A stretch of 14,640 nucleotides of DNA from an uncultured Saprospirales bacterium (GTDB lineage Bacteria > Bacteroidota > Bacteroidia > Chitinophagales > Saprospiraceae): assembly GCA_937926355.1 (NCBI GenBank), contig CALAZP010000017.1, forward strand, positions 1 through 14,640, read 5' to 3'. The notes under the pieces are model-generated. The model was not told the DNA's origin and ran no database searches. It worked only from the letters and a program-made list of their open reading frames with translations. Shown piece by piece: positions 1 through 7,529 of this stretch. The position numbers and the translations under genes were made by a program. Each line of letters opens with the position of its first letter. Position 1 is the stretch's first letter.

Positions 1-2
1 GT

Positions 3-1367
3 ACAGATGTTACAGAATCTACGTCAACGGATTTACTCTCAGCAACTGATGATTTGTTTACCGTATATGTAGTGATGGAAGATGGAGTGGGGAACAGAGA
101 TTATTGTTCCACAACCGTAGATGTTCAAGACAATGTGAATTCTTGTAGCACGAATACCATTGTACAGGCCTCCATATCCGGCTTAGTAACTACTGAAGAG
201 GATGAATTAGTAAAGGACGTGGAATTGGTGATGAGTGGTTCTGACAACAGAATGGTTATGAGCAGTAATAATGGTGACTTTATGTTTGATAATTTAACTA
301 TGGGAATGGATTACTCCATAACCCCTAAAAAAGTAACGCCTGCGGCAAATGGAGTTTCAACCTTTGATATGGTTCTAATCAGTAAGCATATTCTTAGCGT
401 CAAACCATTAGACAGCCCTTATCAGTTAATAGCAGCAGATGTCAATAATTCTAAGAGCATCACTACTTTGGATTTAATACAAATGCGTAAGGTCATTTTA
501 AGTATCTCTGACCAATTTAGTAGCAACAAAACCTGGAGATTTATCCCAACATCCTTTAATTTTTCCAACCCGAGAAATCCATGGGCAGATAATTTTCCTG
601 AGGTTTTGAACATAAACAACTTAGATAAATCTGTAAATACCGCTGACTTTGTAGCTATTAAGGTGGGAGACGTAAATAACAGCGCCACCTTGGATATTCA
701 ACCTAGATCGGGTGAAGTATTTGAATTTACAGTAGAAGATATCTTTTTAGAAAAGGGTAAAGAATACACCGTAAGGTTTGATGCTGAATCATCCAAAGTA
801 TTGGGTTACCAGTTTGCATTGGAGTTTGATCCAGAGAAATTAGAACTAAGAAAAATTCAGGAGATCACTGCTAAAGAAGAAAACTTTGGAACCAGATTCA
901 TAGAAGAAGGAATTATCCTTACAAGCTGGAATGGTGATACTAAAAATAATGAAATGTTTGGTTTGGTATTCCAAGCTAAAGAAGATTCAAAATTGAGCGA
1001 TTTGTTGAAGGTGAGCTCACGCTATCTAAATGCTGAAGCCTATAATTTATTAGGTGAGGCTATGGGCGTGAGCCTTCACTTTACTTCTAGCGCAATAGGC
1101 GAGGCATCATTTGCTTTGGAACAAAATGCACCAAATCCTTTCAAAAATACCACCAATATTGGTTTTACCTTGCCAGAAGAAAGCTATATTGAGTTTACCA
1201 TCACTGATTTAAATGGAAAAATAATTAAGGTTTTACAGGGTAACTATAATAAGGGTAACCATATTTTACAATTATTAAGTAAGGATTTACCACAAGGCAT
1301 GTTGTACTATACCTTGAAAACCAATCAAGGTTTTTCCGAAACTAAATCTATGTTGGTGATTGATTAA
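3..1367 (+). CDS. C-terminal part of a large secreted multidomain protein with dockerin-like repeat, cohesin-like domain and T9SS sorting domain (5' partial)
   Basis: The frame is open from the first bases of the window, so the true start lies upstream; the TTG at 54 is internal. What remains is about 454 residues. In order: the end of a beta-sandwich repeat with a YCSTTVDVQDN motif (to about 140); an SdrD/carboxypeptidase-regulatory-like repeat starting ISGLV (about 171-325); a dockerin-like stretch with NGVSTFDMVLISKHIL and AADVNNSKSITTLDLI (about 348-503) and a later VGDVNNS; a cohesin-like beta domain with GYQFALEFDPEKLEL (about 717-1088); and a type IX secretion type A sorting domain beginning near ALEQNAPNPF (about 1113-1364). 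In Bacteroidota such domains send proteins through the T9SS to the cell surface or medium. The substrate and role of the whole protein cannot be told from this end. A binding, adhesin or enzyme role upstream is possible. Confidence 0.9.
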   Translation, partial: TDVTESTSTDLLSATDDLFTVYVVMEDGVGNRDYCSTTVDVQDNVNSCSTNTIVQASISGLVTTEEDELVKDVELVMSGSDNRMVMSSNNGDFMFDNLTMGMDYSITPKKVTPAANGVSTFDMVLISKHILSVKPLDSPYQLIAADVNNSKSITTLDLIQMRKVILSISDQFSSNKTWRFIPTSFNFSNPRNPWADNFPEVLNINNLDKSVNTADFVAIKVGDVNNSATLDIQPRSGEVFEFTVEDIFLEKGKEYTVRFDAESSKVLGYQFALEFDPEKLELRKIQEITAKEENFGTRFIEEGIILTSWNGDTKNNEMFGLVFQAKEDSKLSDLLKVSSRYLNAEAYNLLGEAMGVSLHFTSSAIGEASFALEQNAPNPFKNTTNIGFTLPEESYIEFTITDLNGKIIKVLQGNYNKGNHILQLLSKDLPQGMLYYTLKTNQGFSETKSMLVID

Positions 1368-1381
1368 TTTAAGTCATTAAC

Positions 1382-2251
1382 TTGAAAATATCTATTCATT
1401 ACTTGAAAATCCATTTAGCAGTTTTGCTATTTGGATTTTCAGGTTTATTTGGAAAATGGGTTCAGCAACCTGCTTATATTATAGTTTTAGGAAGGTTGTT
1501 TTTTGCAGTCATTGGTTTAGGGCTCGTTGGAATATTCAAAAAGGGAACACTATCCAAACTAAAAACTCTAGAAAATAATAAAGTATTGATATGGCCTGGA
1601 ATTTTACTAGCCATACATTGGGTAACCTTTTTTGAAGCTATTCGATTGAGCTCTGTAGGAGTTGGGCTTTTAACTTTTTCGGTTTTTCCAATCTTTACCT
1701 CTTTAATAGAGCCTTTATTCTTACATGTAGCCTTCAGAAAGAAAAATATGTTAATGGCCGTTGTTGCATTTGTTGGAATATTGATAATGATAGGTGAAAC
1801 TAACATTACCACAGACTACTATTTAGGGGCTTTTGTTGGTTTAATATCAGGTTTTACGTTCGCTTTATTAACGGTACTAAACAAGAAGAATTTGTTAAAA
1901 ATAAATGCAATAACTCTTTCTTTTTACCAGGATTTAATTGCTTTCATCTCTCTTTTACCCCTTATTTTTTTATCAGAAATCCAAGTAGGCGTATTCACCG
2001 TCGTACAATTGGCTGCACTAGGTCTAATTTTCACTGCACTGGCACATACCTTATTCATAGCAGGTATGAAATCTGTTACGGCAACTTCAGCAAGTATGAC
2101 TACTTTTTTAGAGCCCATATATGGGATAGCAGGTGCGTGGTTGTTTTTTGACGAAATGCCAACTCTAAATATGTTTGGAGGAGGTAGCTTGATTTTACTT
2201 GCTGTCTGGATCAACTTCAGAGAGCAAGGAAATGCAAAAGCGAAAAGTTAA
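1382..2251 (+). CDS. EamA/DMT-family transporter
   Basis: A hydrophobic protein of 289 residues with about ten predicted membrane helices in two EamA halves, the usual drug/metabolite transporter layout. The first half contains HWVTFFEAIRLSSVGVGLL (about residues 79-97) and a conserved Glu-Pro at 110-111; the second repeats this with TFLEPIYGIAGAWLF (about 241-255) and its own Glu-Pro. It should sit in the inner membrane and export or exchange a small metabolite; the substrate is unknown. There is no in-frame ATG near the front, so translation must begin at a rare codon: TTG at 1382, TTG at 1403, or ATT at 1376. The TTG at 1382 is chosen because it keeps the full first helix. It begins 14 bases after the secreted-protein stop, so co-transcription is possible, although the functions look unrelated. 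It converges on tRNA-Leu with only 11 bases between. Confidence 0.9.
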   Translation: MKISIHYLKIHLAVLLFGFSGLFGKWVQQPAYIIVLGRLFFAVIGLGLVGIFKKGTLSKLKTLENNKVLIWPGILLAIHWVTFFEAIRLSSVGVGLLTFSVFPIFTSLIEPLFLHVAFRKKNMLMAVVAFVGILIMIGETNITTDYYLGAFVGLISGFTFALLTVLNKKNLLKINAITLSFYQDLIAFISLLPLIFLSEIQVGVFTVVQLAALGLIFTALAHTLFIAGMKSVTATSASMTTFLEPIYGIAGAWLFFDEMPTLNMFGGGSLILLAVWINFREQGNAKAKS

Positions 2252-2262
2252 GGAAAAAAATG

Positions 2263-2347
2263 TGCCCGGAGCGGGACTTGAACCCGCACGGCCGCAATGG
2301 CCACAGGATTTTAAGTCCTGCGTGTCTACCAGTTCCACCATCCGGGC
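2263..2347 (-). tRNA. tRNA-Leu (anticodon UAA)
   Basis: The reverse complement folds as an 85-base class II tRNA. The acceptor stem is GCCCGGA paired with TCCGGGC, the anticodon stem CAGGA/TCCTG closes the loop CTTAAAA with anticodon TAA, the variable arm is long (GGCC...GGCC stem), and the T-arm is GCGGG-TTCAAGT-CCCGC. The discriminator is A. The terminal CCA is not encoded: the bases after the discriminator read CATTTTTTT. That T-run may end transcription. It is downstream of tRNA-Gly on the same strand. Confidence 0.97.
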
Positions 2348-2352
2348 AAAAT

Positions 2353-2378
2353 AAAAGCCTTCACATTAGAAGGCTTTT
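2353..2378 (-). terminator. Hairpin with T-run in the tRNA-Gly/tRNA-Leu spacer
   Basis: A perfect 9-base inverted repeat (AAAAGCCTT / AAGGCTTTT) with an 8-base loop, followed on the minus strand by TTTTATTTT. It has the shape of an intrinsic terminator but lies between two tRNA genes read in the same direction, only 32 bases apart. It may terminate some tRNA-Gly transcripts or be a processing signal in a shared precursor. Confidence 0.5.
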
Positions 2379-2379
2379 G

Positions 2380-2452
2380 AGCGGATGACGAGACTCGAAC
2401 TCGCGACTTTAACCTTGGCAAGGTTACGCTCTACCAACTGAGCTACATCCGC
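2380..2452 (-). tRNA. tRNA-Gly (anticodon GCC)
   Basis: The reverse complement gives a 73-base cloverleaf. The acceptor is GCGGATG/CATCCGC, the D-arm is GCTCAGTTGGTAGAGC, the anticodon stem AACCT/AGGTT closes the loop TGCCAAG with anticodon GCC, and the T-arm is CGCGA-GTTCGAG-TCTCG-like. The discriminator is T and CCA is not encoded. It is the promoter-proximal member of a two-tRNA unit with tRNA-Leu. Confidence 0.97.
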
Positions 2453-2469
2453 TTGATTCTAAAGCGATG

Positions 2470-2477
2470 CAAATCTA
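2470..2477 (-). promoter_or_regulatory. Bacteroidota -7 element for the tRNA-Gly/Leu unit
   Basis: The minus strand reads TAGATTTG, an exact match to TAnnTTTG, the -7 element of the Bacteroidota primary sigma factor. It lies 17 bases upstream of the tRNA-Gly 5' end, leaving room for a short leader. No convincing -33 TTG/TTTG is seen at the usual distance. Confidence 0.55.
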
Positions 2478-2628
2478 ATAAAACTAATTTCATTTTGAAA
2501 AAAGAGACGTATATTTTTTGATTATTTATTTGAATTTCTTCATTATTTTCAATGTGCTTTTGGGTATATTTTATTTTTTAGATGGATTTAGCTGAGGTGA
2601 ATTCTAAATTAAAGCCCATGTAATGCTA

Positions 2629-4740
2629 TCAAATTTTTCTTTTGAAATAGAAATAAGTTTCTGTTTGAGATCTAAAAGGTAAATCGGCAATTCCTAATTT
2701 ATATTCATTTAGATTTTGATAGTCTAATCTTCTTGCCTTCACATTATCGTTTAACTGTATAGAGATTAAATCTAATATAGTTTGTTTTAGGTTTGGATCC
2801 AGAATGGGAAAAGCAGTTTCAATTCTATGGGAGAGATTTCTTGTCATCCAATCTGCTGAGGAGAGATAAATTAGATTTTTTCCACCATGATAAAAATTAA
2901 ATATCCTTGCGTGTTCAAGGTACCTATCAACAATACTTATAGCCTCTATATTTTCACTATAATTTGGAACGCCTGCATTAAGGCAACAAATTCCTCTTAT
3001 GATTAATTTAATTTTAACTCCAGCCTGACTTGCTTCGTATAGTTTAGCAATCATTGGACGATCTTGTAAACTATTCATTTTTAAAATAATACTGGCTTCT
3101 TTGCCTGCTTTAGCTTGGTTGATTTCATAATCAATCATGTCCTCAAGTCTTTTTCGAAGATTGAATTTACCAACCAATAAGTTTTGAAATGGAACCTCAG
3201 GAATTTTTACGGTTTCCAGAAACGAAAAAATTCTGGCGGCTTCATTACACATTTCTGAATGAGTGGTAAATAGTCCAAAATCGCTATATATTTTTGCGGT
3301 ATCTTCATGAAAGTTCCCTGTAGAAAAGTAGGTGTACAATTGAGGGCCTTCGGATTCCATTCTTCTAATGACTGCTATTTTTGCATGGACCTTAACTCCA
3401 GGAAAACTATAATGTACCGTAACGCCAGCTTTTTCTAATTTTTCTCCCCAGATTAAATTGGCCTCTTCGTCGAATCTTGCTTTGACCTCTATGAAAACAG
3501 TAACTTGCTTGCCAAATTTCACAGCATCCATCAAGGCTTGCATGATTCTTGATTTTTTAGCCACTCTATATTGGGTAATCTTAATGTGAGTCACATTGGG
3601 ATCCCTTGCTGCGCGTTCAAAAAACTGGATAACAGATTCGTACGAATGATAGGGGAAATGCAGTAAATGATCTGATTTACAGATTTGAGAGAAAAAATCG
3701 GTTGATTCCTCAAGAGGAGTATAAGAAAGAGGTGGTTGAGGCGTATTTTTTAGGTGTTCCATCCCGAAGTCGGGAAATTTGAAGAAATCAAAATTATTGT
3801 GATAACGACCCTCCTTTAATAAATCCAATTTTTCAAGTCCAAATACTCCCATTAATTCCATCAAAAAATCTTTAGGCATTTCTCTGTCATAAACAAATCT
3901 GGATGCCGGACCTACATGGCGTTTTGACAAACTTGTTTTTATTTTTTGAACTAAATCTCCAGAAAACTCATCATCTATGTATAATTCTGCATCCCTGGTT
4001 AGTTTGATGGAAAAAGTATCAATAATCTCGAAACCTGGAAACATCCATGAAATACTATGCCGAACAATATCGTCTACCATAATTAAATCCTTTCTGTTTT
4101 CCGTTGAAGGTAGGTTGATAAACCTAGGCAAATGATCAGAGGGGATTTTTACAATTCCGTATTGATGGCTTTTATCAGTCCCTTCTTTACTTACCATTAA
4201 AATAGCTAGGTATAGCGCAGCATTATTGAGAAAAGGTCTAATTTTATTTTTAAATAGCAATACGGGTTGAACATAAGGCAGCATATGATCCTGGAAAAAT
4301 GCCTCTACAAATGCTTTTTGTTTATCATTTAAATCCATTCTCCTCAATAACCTGATGTTATGCTTCTTAAGCGCTGGGGTAATTTGCTTTTGAAATATAT
4401 TTGAAAAAACGGTCTGTTGGTGATTGACCATTTTTTGAATCTCTTGAACCATTTCTTTAGGTGAAATTTCTAACTCCTTTTTGGTTTTTTTTCCAACTCT
4501 TAAAAGATTTCTATGATTAGCCATTCTTACCCTAAAAAACTCATCCAAATTAGACGAATAAATAGCTAAGAATTTTATTCTCTCAAATAGTGGAACCGAT
4601 TTGTCCATAGCCTCTTGCAAGACCCTATAATTAAATGAAAGCCAACTTAAATCTCTTAAAATGAATAGATTATCAGGATAATTATCAGAGTGATCTATTG
4701 GCTCTGCCCTTTCTTGTATGACATTTTTTTCGAATGACAT
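2629..4740 (-). CDS. ppk1: Polyphosphate kinase 1
   Basis: This 703-residue protein matches the usual length and domain plan of PPK1, which reversibly makes inorganic polyphosphate from the terminal phosphate of ATP. The N-terminal domain starts with FILRDLSWLSFNYRVLQEA (about 26-44) and YSSNLDEFFRVRM (61-73). The two phospholipase-D-like catalytic domains follow. The first holds KVHAKIAVIRR, with the expected phosphorylated histidine at about H452, and STGNFHEDTAKIYSDFGL (473-490). The second holds RGICCLNAGVPNYSENIEA (582-600) and YLEHARIF with the second conserved histidine at about H610. All key motifs appear intact. The gene starts 10 bases after the DUF72 stop, so the two are very likely one operon. 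The enzyme usually supports stress survival and phosphate storage. Confidence 0.97.
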   Translation of the reverse strand: MSFEKNVIQERAEPIDHSDNYPDNLFILRDLSWLSFNYRVLQEAMDKSVPLFERIKFLAIYSSNLDEFFRVRMANHRNLLRVGKKTKKELEISPKEMVQEIQKMVNHQQTVFSNIFQKQITPALKKHNIRLLRRMDLNDKQKAFVEAFFQDHMLPYVQPVLLFKNKIRPFLNNAALYLAILMVSKEGTDKSHQYGIVKIPSDHLPRFINLPSTENRKDLIMVDDIVRHSISWMFPGFEIIDTFSIKLTRDAELYIDDEFSGDLVQKIKTSLSKRHVGPASRFVYDREMPKDFLMELMGVFGLEKLDLLKEGRYHNNFDFFKFPDFGMEHLKNTPQPPLSYTPLEESTDFFSQICKSDHLLHFPYHSYESVIQFFERAARDPNVTHIKITQYRVAKKSRIMQALMDAVKFGKQVTVFIEVKARFDEEANLIWGEKLEKAGVTVHYSFPGVKVHAKIAVIRRMESEGPQLYTYFSTGNFHEDTAKIYSDFGLFTTHSEMCNEAARIFSFLETVKIPEVPFQNLLVGKFNLRKRLEDMIDYEINQAKAGKEASIILKMNSLQDRPMIAKLYEASQAGVKIKLIIRGICCLNAGVPNYSENIEAISIVDRYLEHARIFNFYHGGKNLIYLSSADWMTRNLSHRIETAFPILDPNLKQTILDLISIQLNDNVKARRLDYQNLNEYKLGIADLPFRSQTETYFYFKRKI

Positions 4741-4750
4741 GGTATGTTTT

Positions 4751-5659
4751 TTAGAATAAAGTCATTTGGTCAGCTCCATGATCTACTCTTTTAGGGCCTC
4801 TAATATTAACGTCCATGGAGGCCTTAATTTCTTTTTCTAAAATTCTCATTAATTCTGGAGATTTCAAAATACTTGGTTGATGGACAAAAAAATAAACTTC
4901 TTCAATCCCATGTTCTAACCAAAATAAAATTTTTTTTATCCATGCATTTATCCTAATGAAATCTGTAGGATGTAACTCATTTCCAACAAATCGTATCATG
5001 GCTTTAGGACCAGTTAATAGCATTGGCAAAACATCTCTTCTTCCAGCTACATCTGTCATCAACCAAGTAACATTTAAAGAGGAAAGTATATCAGCTAGTT
5101 CATGGCGAAAGTTGCTGTCTTCAAACCAGCTGAAATGCCTTAACTCAATAGCTAATTCGAATTCTTTGTGGTATTTCTTTAAAAAATCTAGTAGGACTGG
5201 TAAATGTTCTGCAGTCCAATATTCTGGAATTTGAATAAAGGAGGGTCCAAGTTTCCCTTTTAATATTTGAAAAGTTTCAACAAATGTATCCATGTATGAA
5301 TACGATTTGTTCGAAAATCCCCCATGGCTAATGGGCTTAAATACCTTTGGACAAAATTTAAAATCAGCTGGAGTCTGATGATACCATCTTTGTAAGGTCT
5401 CCAAACTCGGAATCCTGTAAAAACTTGTATTTAGTTCTATGGTATTTAATTGTCTGCCATATTCTTCTAAAAAGTGCTTTGGATTTTTTGATTGATAATA
5501 TTCTCCAACCCATTCAGGGTTTCCCCAACTAGTGGTTCCCAAAAAAACTGTTGGCTTATTATTGATTCTAAAATTTTTTAATATTTCTATGTTCTGTAGG
5601 TCAGTTTCAGGAAATGTATAATCAACCTCATTCAATTGCCAACTTTTTCCAAATTCCAT
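4751..5659 (-). CDS. DUF72 domain protein (YecE-like)
   Basis: A 302-residue DUF72 protein, near the family's usual length. DUF72 proteins have a TIM-barrel-like fold and no settled biochemical role. Family signatures present are FLGTTSWGNPEWVGEYY (about 39-55), LNTIELNTSFYRIPSLETL (71-89), FKFCPKVFKPISH (100-112), IELRHFSW (171-178), MTDVAGRRD (201-209) and IRFVGNE (222-228). No signal peptide or membrane helix is seen, so it should be cytoplasmic. It is the first gene of a probable operon with ppk1 and is transcribed divergently from tpiA across about 60 bases of very AT-rich DNA that must hold both promoters. No exact TAnnTTTG box is seen there for either gene. The pairing with ppk1 is suggestive of a stress or phosphate link, but that is inference only. 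Confidence 0.9.
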   Translation of the reverse strand: MEFGKSWQLNEVDYTFPETDLQNIEILKNFRINNKPTVFLGTTSWGNPEWVGEYYQSKNPKHFLEEYGRQLNTIELNTSFYRIPSLETLQRWYHQTPADFKFCPKVFKPISHGGFSNKSYSYMDTFVETFQILKGKLGPSFIQIPEYWTAEHLPVLLDFLKKYHKEFELAIELRHFSWFEDSNFRHELADILSSLNVTWLMTDVAGRRDVLPMLLTGPKAMIRFVGNELHPTDFIRINAWIKKILFWLEHGIEEVYFFVHQPSILKSPELMRILEKEIKASMDVNIRGPKRVDHGADQMTLF

Positions 5660-5720
5660 AGGTTGCTTTTTGATTTAAAATTATATTATTTTAGCCATTC
5701 ATTATTTTAATTTTTACTAT

Positions 5721-6470
5721 ATGAACCGCGCCAAAATTGTTGCAGGAAACTGGAAGATGAATTTGGATAAAACCAATGCAATAGATTTGATTAATGATAT
5801 TGTTACCAAATCATCTCATAATTCTTCTATAGATTTGGTGGTATGTCCTCCTTTTACCTCAATTAGTCAAGTGGGTAGTGTAATTGAAAATTCCCACAAA
5901 ATTCATCTAGGTGCACAAAATTGTCATTTTGAAAAATCAGGAGCTTTTACAGGTGAAATTGCACCTGATATGCTTGAATCTCAAGGGGTTACTCATGTTA
6001 TAATTGGTCATTCAGAAAGAAGAGCTTTGTTTGGCGAAACCGATGAAATAATTTCCAAAAAAGTTAAAGCGGCTTTAGCAGCTAACCTGGTTCCCATATT
6101 GTGTTGTGGTGAAGTTTTAGACGAACGTGAAAAAGGTATTGAAGTGCAAGTAGTTACTCAACAACTTAAGGTAGCCCTTCAAGATGTGGATGCTGCTGAG
6201 GTTATTATTGCATATGAACCTGTATGGGCTATTGGAACTGGAAAGACCGCTTCCCCTGTACAAGCCCAAGAAATGCATGCTTCTATTCGGCAATTTATAA
6301 AAGAGGAGAAAGGGGAGAAAGCCGCTAATGTTGTACCTATTCTGTATGGAGGTAGTTGCAAACCCAATAATGCTAAAGAGTTATTTGCTCAAAATGATAT
6401 TGATGGCGGTTTAATTGGTGGTGCCTCTTTAAATGCTCAAGATTTTATTGCTATAGCCAATAGCTTTTAG
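5721..6470 (+). CDS. tpiA: Triosephosphate isomerase
   Basis: A complete 249-residue triosephosphate isomerase, which interconverts dihydroxyacetone phosphate and glyceraldehyde 3-phosphate in glycolysis and gluconeogenesis. It is a cytoplasmic TIM barrel, normally dimeric. Catalytic elements are intact: the GNWKMN motif at 9-14 with K12, the IIGHSERR motif at 94-101 with catalytic H97, the AYEPVWAIGTGK motif with catalytic E166 and flexible loop 6, the YGGS phosphate-binding motif at 209-212, and the C-terminal GGLIGGASL. The ATG at 5721 is fixed by the short lead-in to GNWKMN. A small gene follows after a single base and is probably co-transcribed. Confidence 0.98.
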   Translation: MNRAKIVAGNWKMNLDKTNAIDLINDIVTKSSHNSSIDLVVCPPFTSISQVGSVIENSHKIHLGAQNCHFEKSGAFTGEIAPDMLESQGVTHVIIGHSERRALFGETDEIISKKVKAALAANLVPILCCGEVLDEREKGIEVQVVTQQLKVALQDVDAAEVIIAYEPVWAIGTGKTASPVQAQEMHASIRQFIKEEKGEKAANVVPILYGGSCKPNNAKELFAQNDIDGGLIGGASLNAQDFIAIANSF

Positions 6471-6471
6471 C

Positions 6472-6696
6472 ATGAAATTAATCCAAAAGGTATTGGTTCT
6501 TTATCTCGATCTTGAAGGTGGCATTTTTGTTTTGAAAAGCGATAAAGAAGATATTTACTACCCTGTTAATTTACAAGAAAAACTAGGCCAATTTCGCGGC
6601 AAATCCATAATTATAGAGGGAAAGACCGTTGATTCTGAGTCATTCCAAATGAACGGTCTTCCAATATGGGTAGATAAATTTAGTTTGGTTAATTAG
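6472..6696 (+). CDS. Small conserved-looking protein of unknown function downstream of tpiA
   Basis: A 74-residue protein whose ATG lies one base after the tpiA stop, which argues for translation in the same operon. The sequence alternates hydrophobic and polar residues (KVLVLYLDLEGGIFVLKSD, YYPVNL, GKSIIIEGKT, LPIWVDKFSLV), suggesting a small all-beta barrel, perhaps OB-like. I do not recognise a named family. There is no signal peptide, although the first 12 residues are fairly hydrophobic. The last 8 bases overlap the 3' end of the convergent lipoprotein gene. The 3' half holds a 9-base inverted repeat (see the finding). It may be a Bacteroidota-specific accessory protein; the function is unknown. 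Confidence 0.75.
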   Translation: MKLIQKVLVLYLDLEGGIFVLKSDKEDIYYPVNLQEKLGQFRGKSIIIEGKTVDSESFQMNGLPIWVDKFSLVN

Positions 6697-7465
6697 ATTG
6701 AGCAGGATCTTCTTTTAATGTGAATGTTCTTGTTACCGGGTTCAAAGGAGTATCTATCGCATTACCTTCTCCATCAACTAAGGTCAAAGTAATGGTGTTT
6801 TCCCCTAACGGAAGGCCCTCCACATAATATGGTTGCCACTCCTCTATAAGATGGGATTCACCATTTATTTTGGCTTCTATTTTAACGTTTTCACTTAACC
6901 TGGTATTAAGTAAATAGAAATCTAACATAACCTTTTCAGTTTCCTGAACACCTATATAGGTACCTTTAGGTCTGCTGTAAAATAGCATGGTTTCAGAAAT
7001 ATCTTCTCTTGCTTCAAAAGAACCGCTTTCAGATACAGTTACTTTTTCTGCTTTAAACGCGTTCGGCGATTTAATACTCTCATGATAGGATCTGGACAAA
7101 AAAGATAAAATGAAATGTTCTCCTGGTTCAATTATTTGTTCAAATTCAGTTTCGTATTTGGCAATGTATGGAAGGGTATCAATAATTAGGTGAATATGTT
7201 GGCCGCTACCTGAATTAGCGCACATTTTAAGCTCAGCATCGGAAGTTTGCTCTCCCAAAATATAATTTTCCACTTCATAAGTAAATTTCCCATTTTCATA
7301 ACCATATTGATTTATTTTGGCTTCAGGAAATGAGGCAGAGGGATCAAATGCGGTTAAGGTATATTTATTTGAGGAAGTTTCCTCCATATTGGTTTCATTA
7401 GAAGGTGAACATGATAACCCCATTAAAGAGCCCATTAGTATGTAGATGTAATTTCTTGTTTTCAT
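6689..7465 (-). CDS. Predicted lipoprotein with a GQHIHLIID motif
   Basis: A 258-residue protein with a short basic start (MKTRNYIY), a hydrophobic stretch and a cysteine at about C20 in the context MGLSCSP, fitting a lipoprotein signal. The cysteine is followed by a polar Ser/Asn/Glu/Thr linker. The mature part has CANSGSGQHIHLIID (about 82-96), LSFLSRSYHESIKS (about 121-134), MLFYSRPKGTYIG and a C-terminal Ig-like beta domain (WQPYYVEGLPLGENTITLTLVDG). From memory, similar proteins occur widely in Bacteroidota and are sometimes auto-named phosphopeptide-binding protein; I have no evidence for that activity. The paired histidines with a nearby Cys could bind a metal, but this is inference. 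It probably faces the periplasm or outer membrane. It is divergent from the copper-type ATPase across 64 bases. Confidence 0.85.
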   Translation of the reverse strand: MKTRNYIYILMGSLMGLSCSPSNETNMEETSSNKYTLTAFDPSASFPEAKINQYGYENGKFTYEVENYILGEQTSDAELKMCANSGSGQHIHLIIDTLPYIAKYETEFEQIIEPGEHFILSFLSRSYHESIKSPNAFKAEKVTVSESGSFEAREDISETMLFYSRPKGTYIGVQETEKVMLDFYLLNTRLSENVKIEAKINGESHLIEEWQPYYVEGLPLGENTITLTLVDGEGNAIDTPLNPVTRTFTLKEDPAQSN

Positions 7466-7496
7466 TTGAATCTTAATTTTTTTTTAAGTTGTTCTA

Positions 7497-7504
7497 CAAA
7501 TATA
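7497..7504 (-). promoter_or_regulatory. Bacteroidota -7 element for the lipoprotein gene
   Basis: The minus strand reads TATATTTG, an exact TAnnTTTG match, 31 bases upstream of the ATG at 7465. This would give a leader of roughly 25 bases. It partly overlaps the 12-base palindrome TAAAATATTTTA at 7503-7514, in the divergent promoter region shared with the P-type ATPase. The ATPase's own promoter is not clear. Confidence 0.5.
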
Positions 7505-7529
7505 AAATATTTTAAAAGCATACAGAAGG

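Noticed and set aside
422..688. 88-codon open frame on the minus strand
   Set aside because: It lies wholly inside the secreted-protein gene, whose domains are clear, and its translation has no recognisable features. It is a shadow frame.
1474..2214. Two minus-strand open frames of 112 and 96 codons
   Set aside because: Both are antisense to the membrane-protein gene, and their composition is the complement of hydrophobic helix codons.
2263..2452. tRNA genes as possible integration sites for a mobile element
   Set aside because: There is no integrase gene, no repeated tRNA 3' end and no foreign-looking DNA beside them. The flanking genes are ordinary chromosomal ones.
4956..5234. 92-codon plus-strand open frame
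   Set aside because: Antisense to the DUF72 gene, which carries the family motifs.
6179..6367. 62-codon minus-strand open frame
   Set aside because: Antisense to the catalytic region of tpiA.
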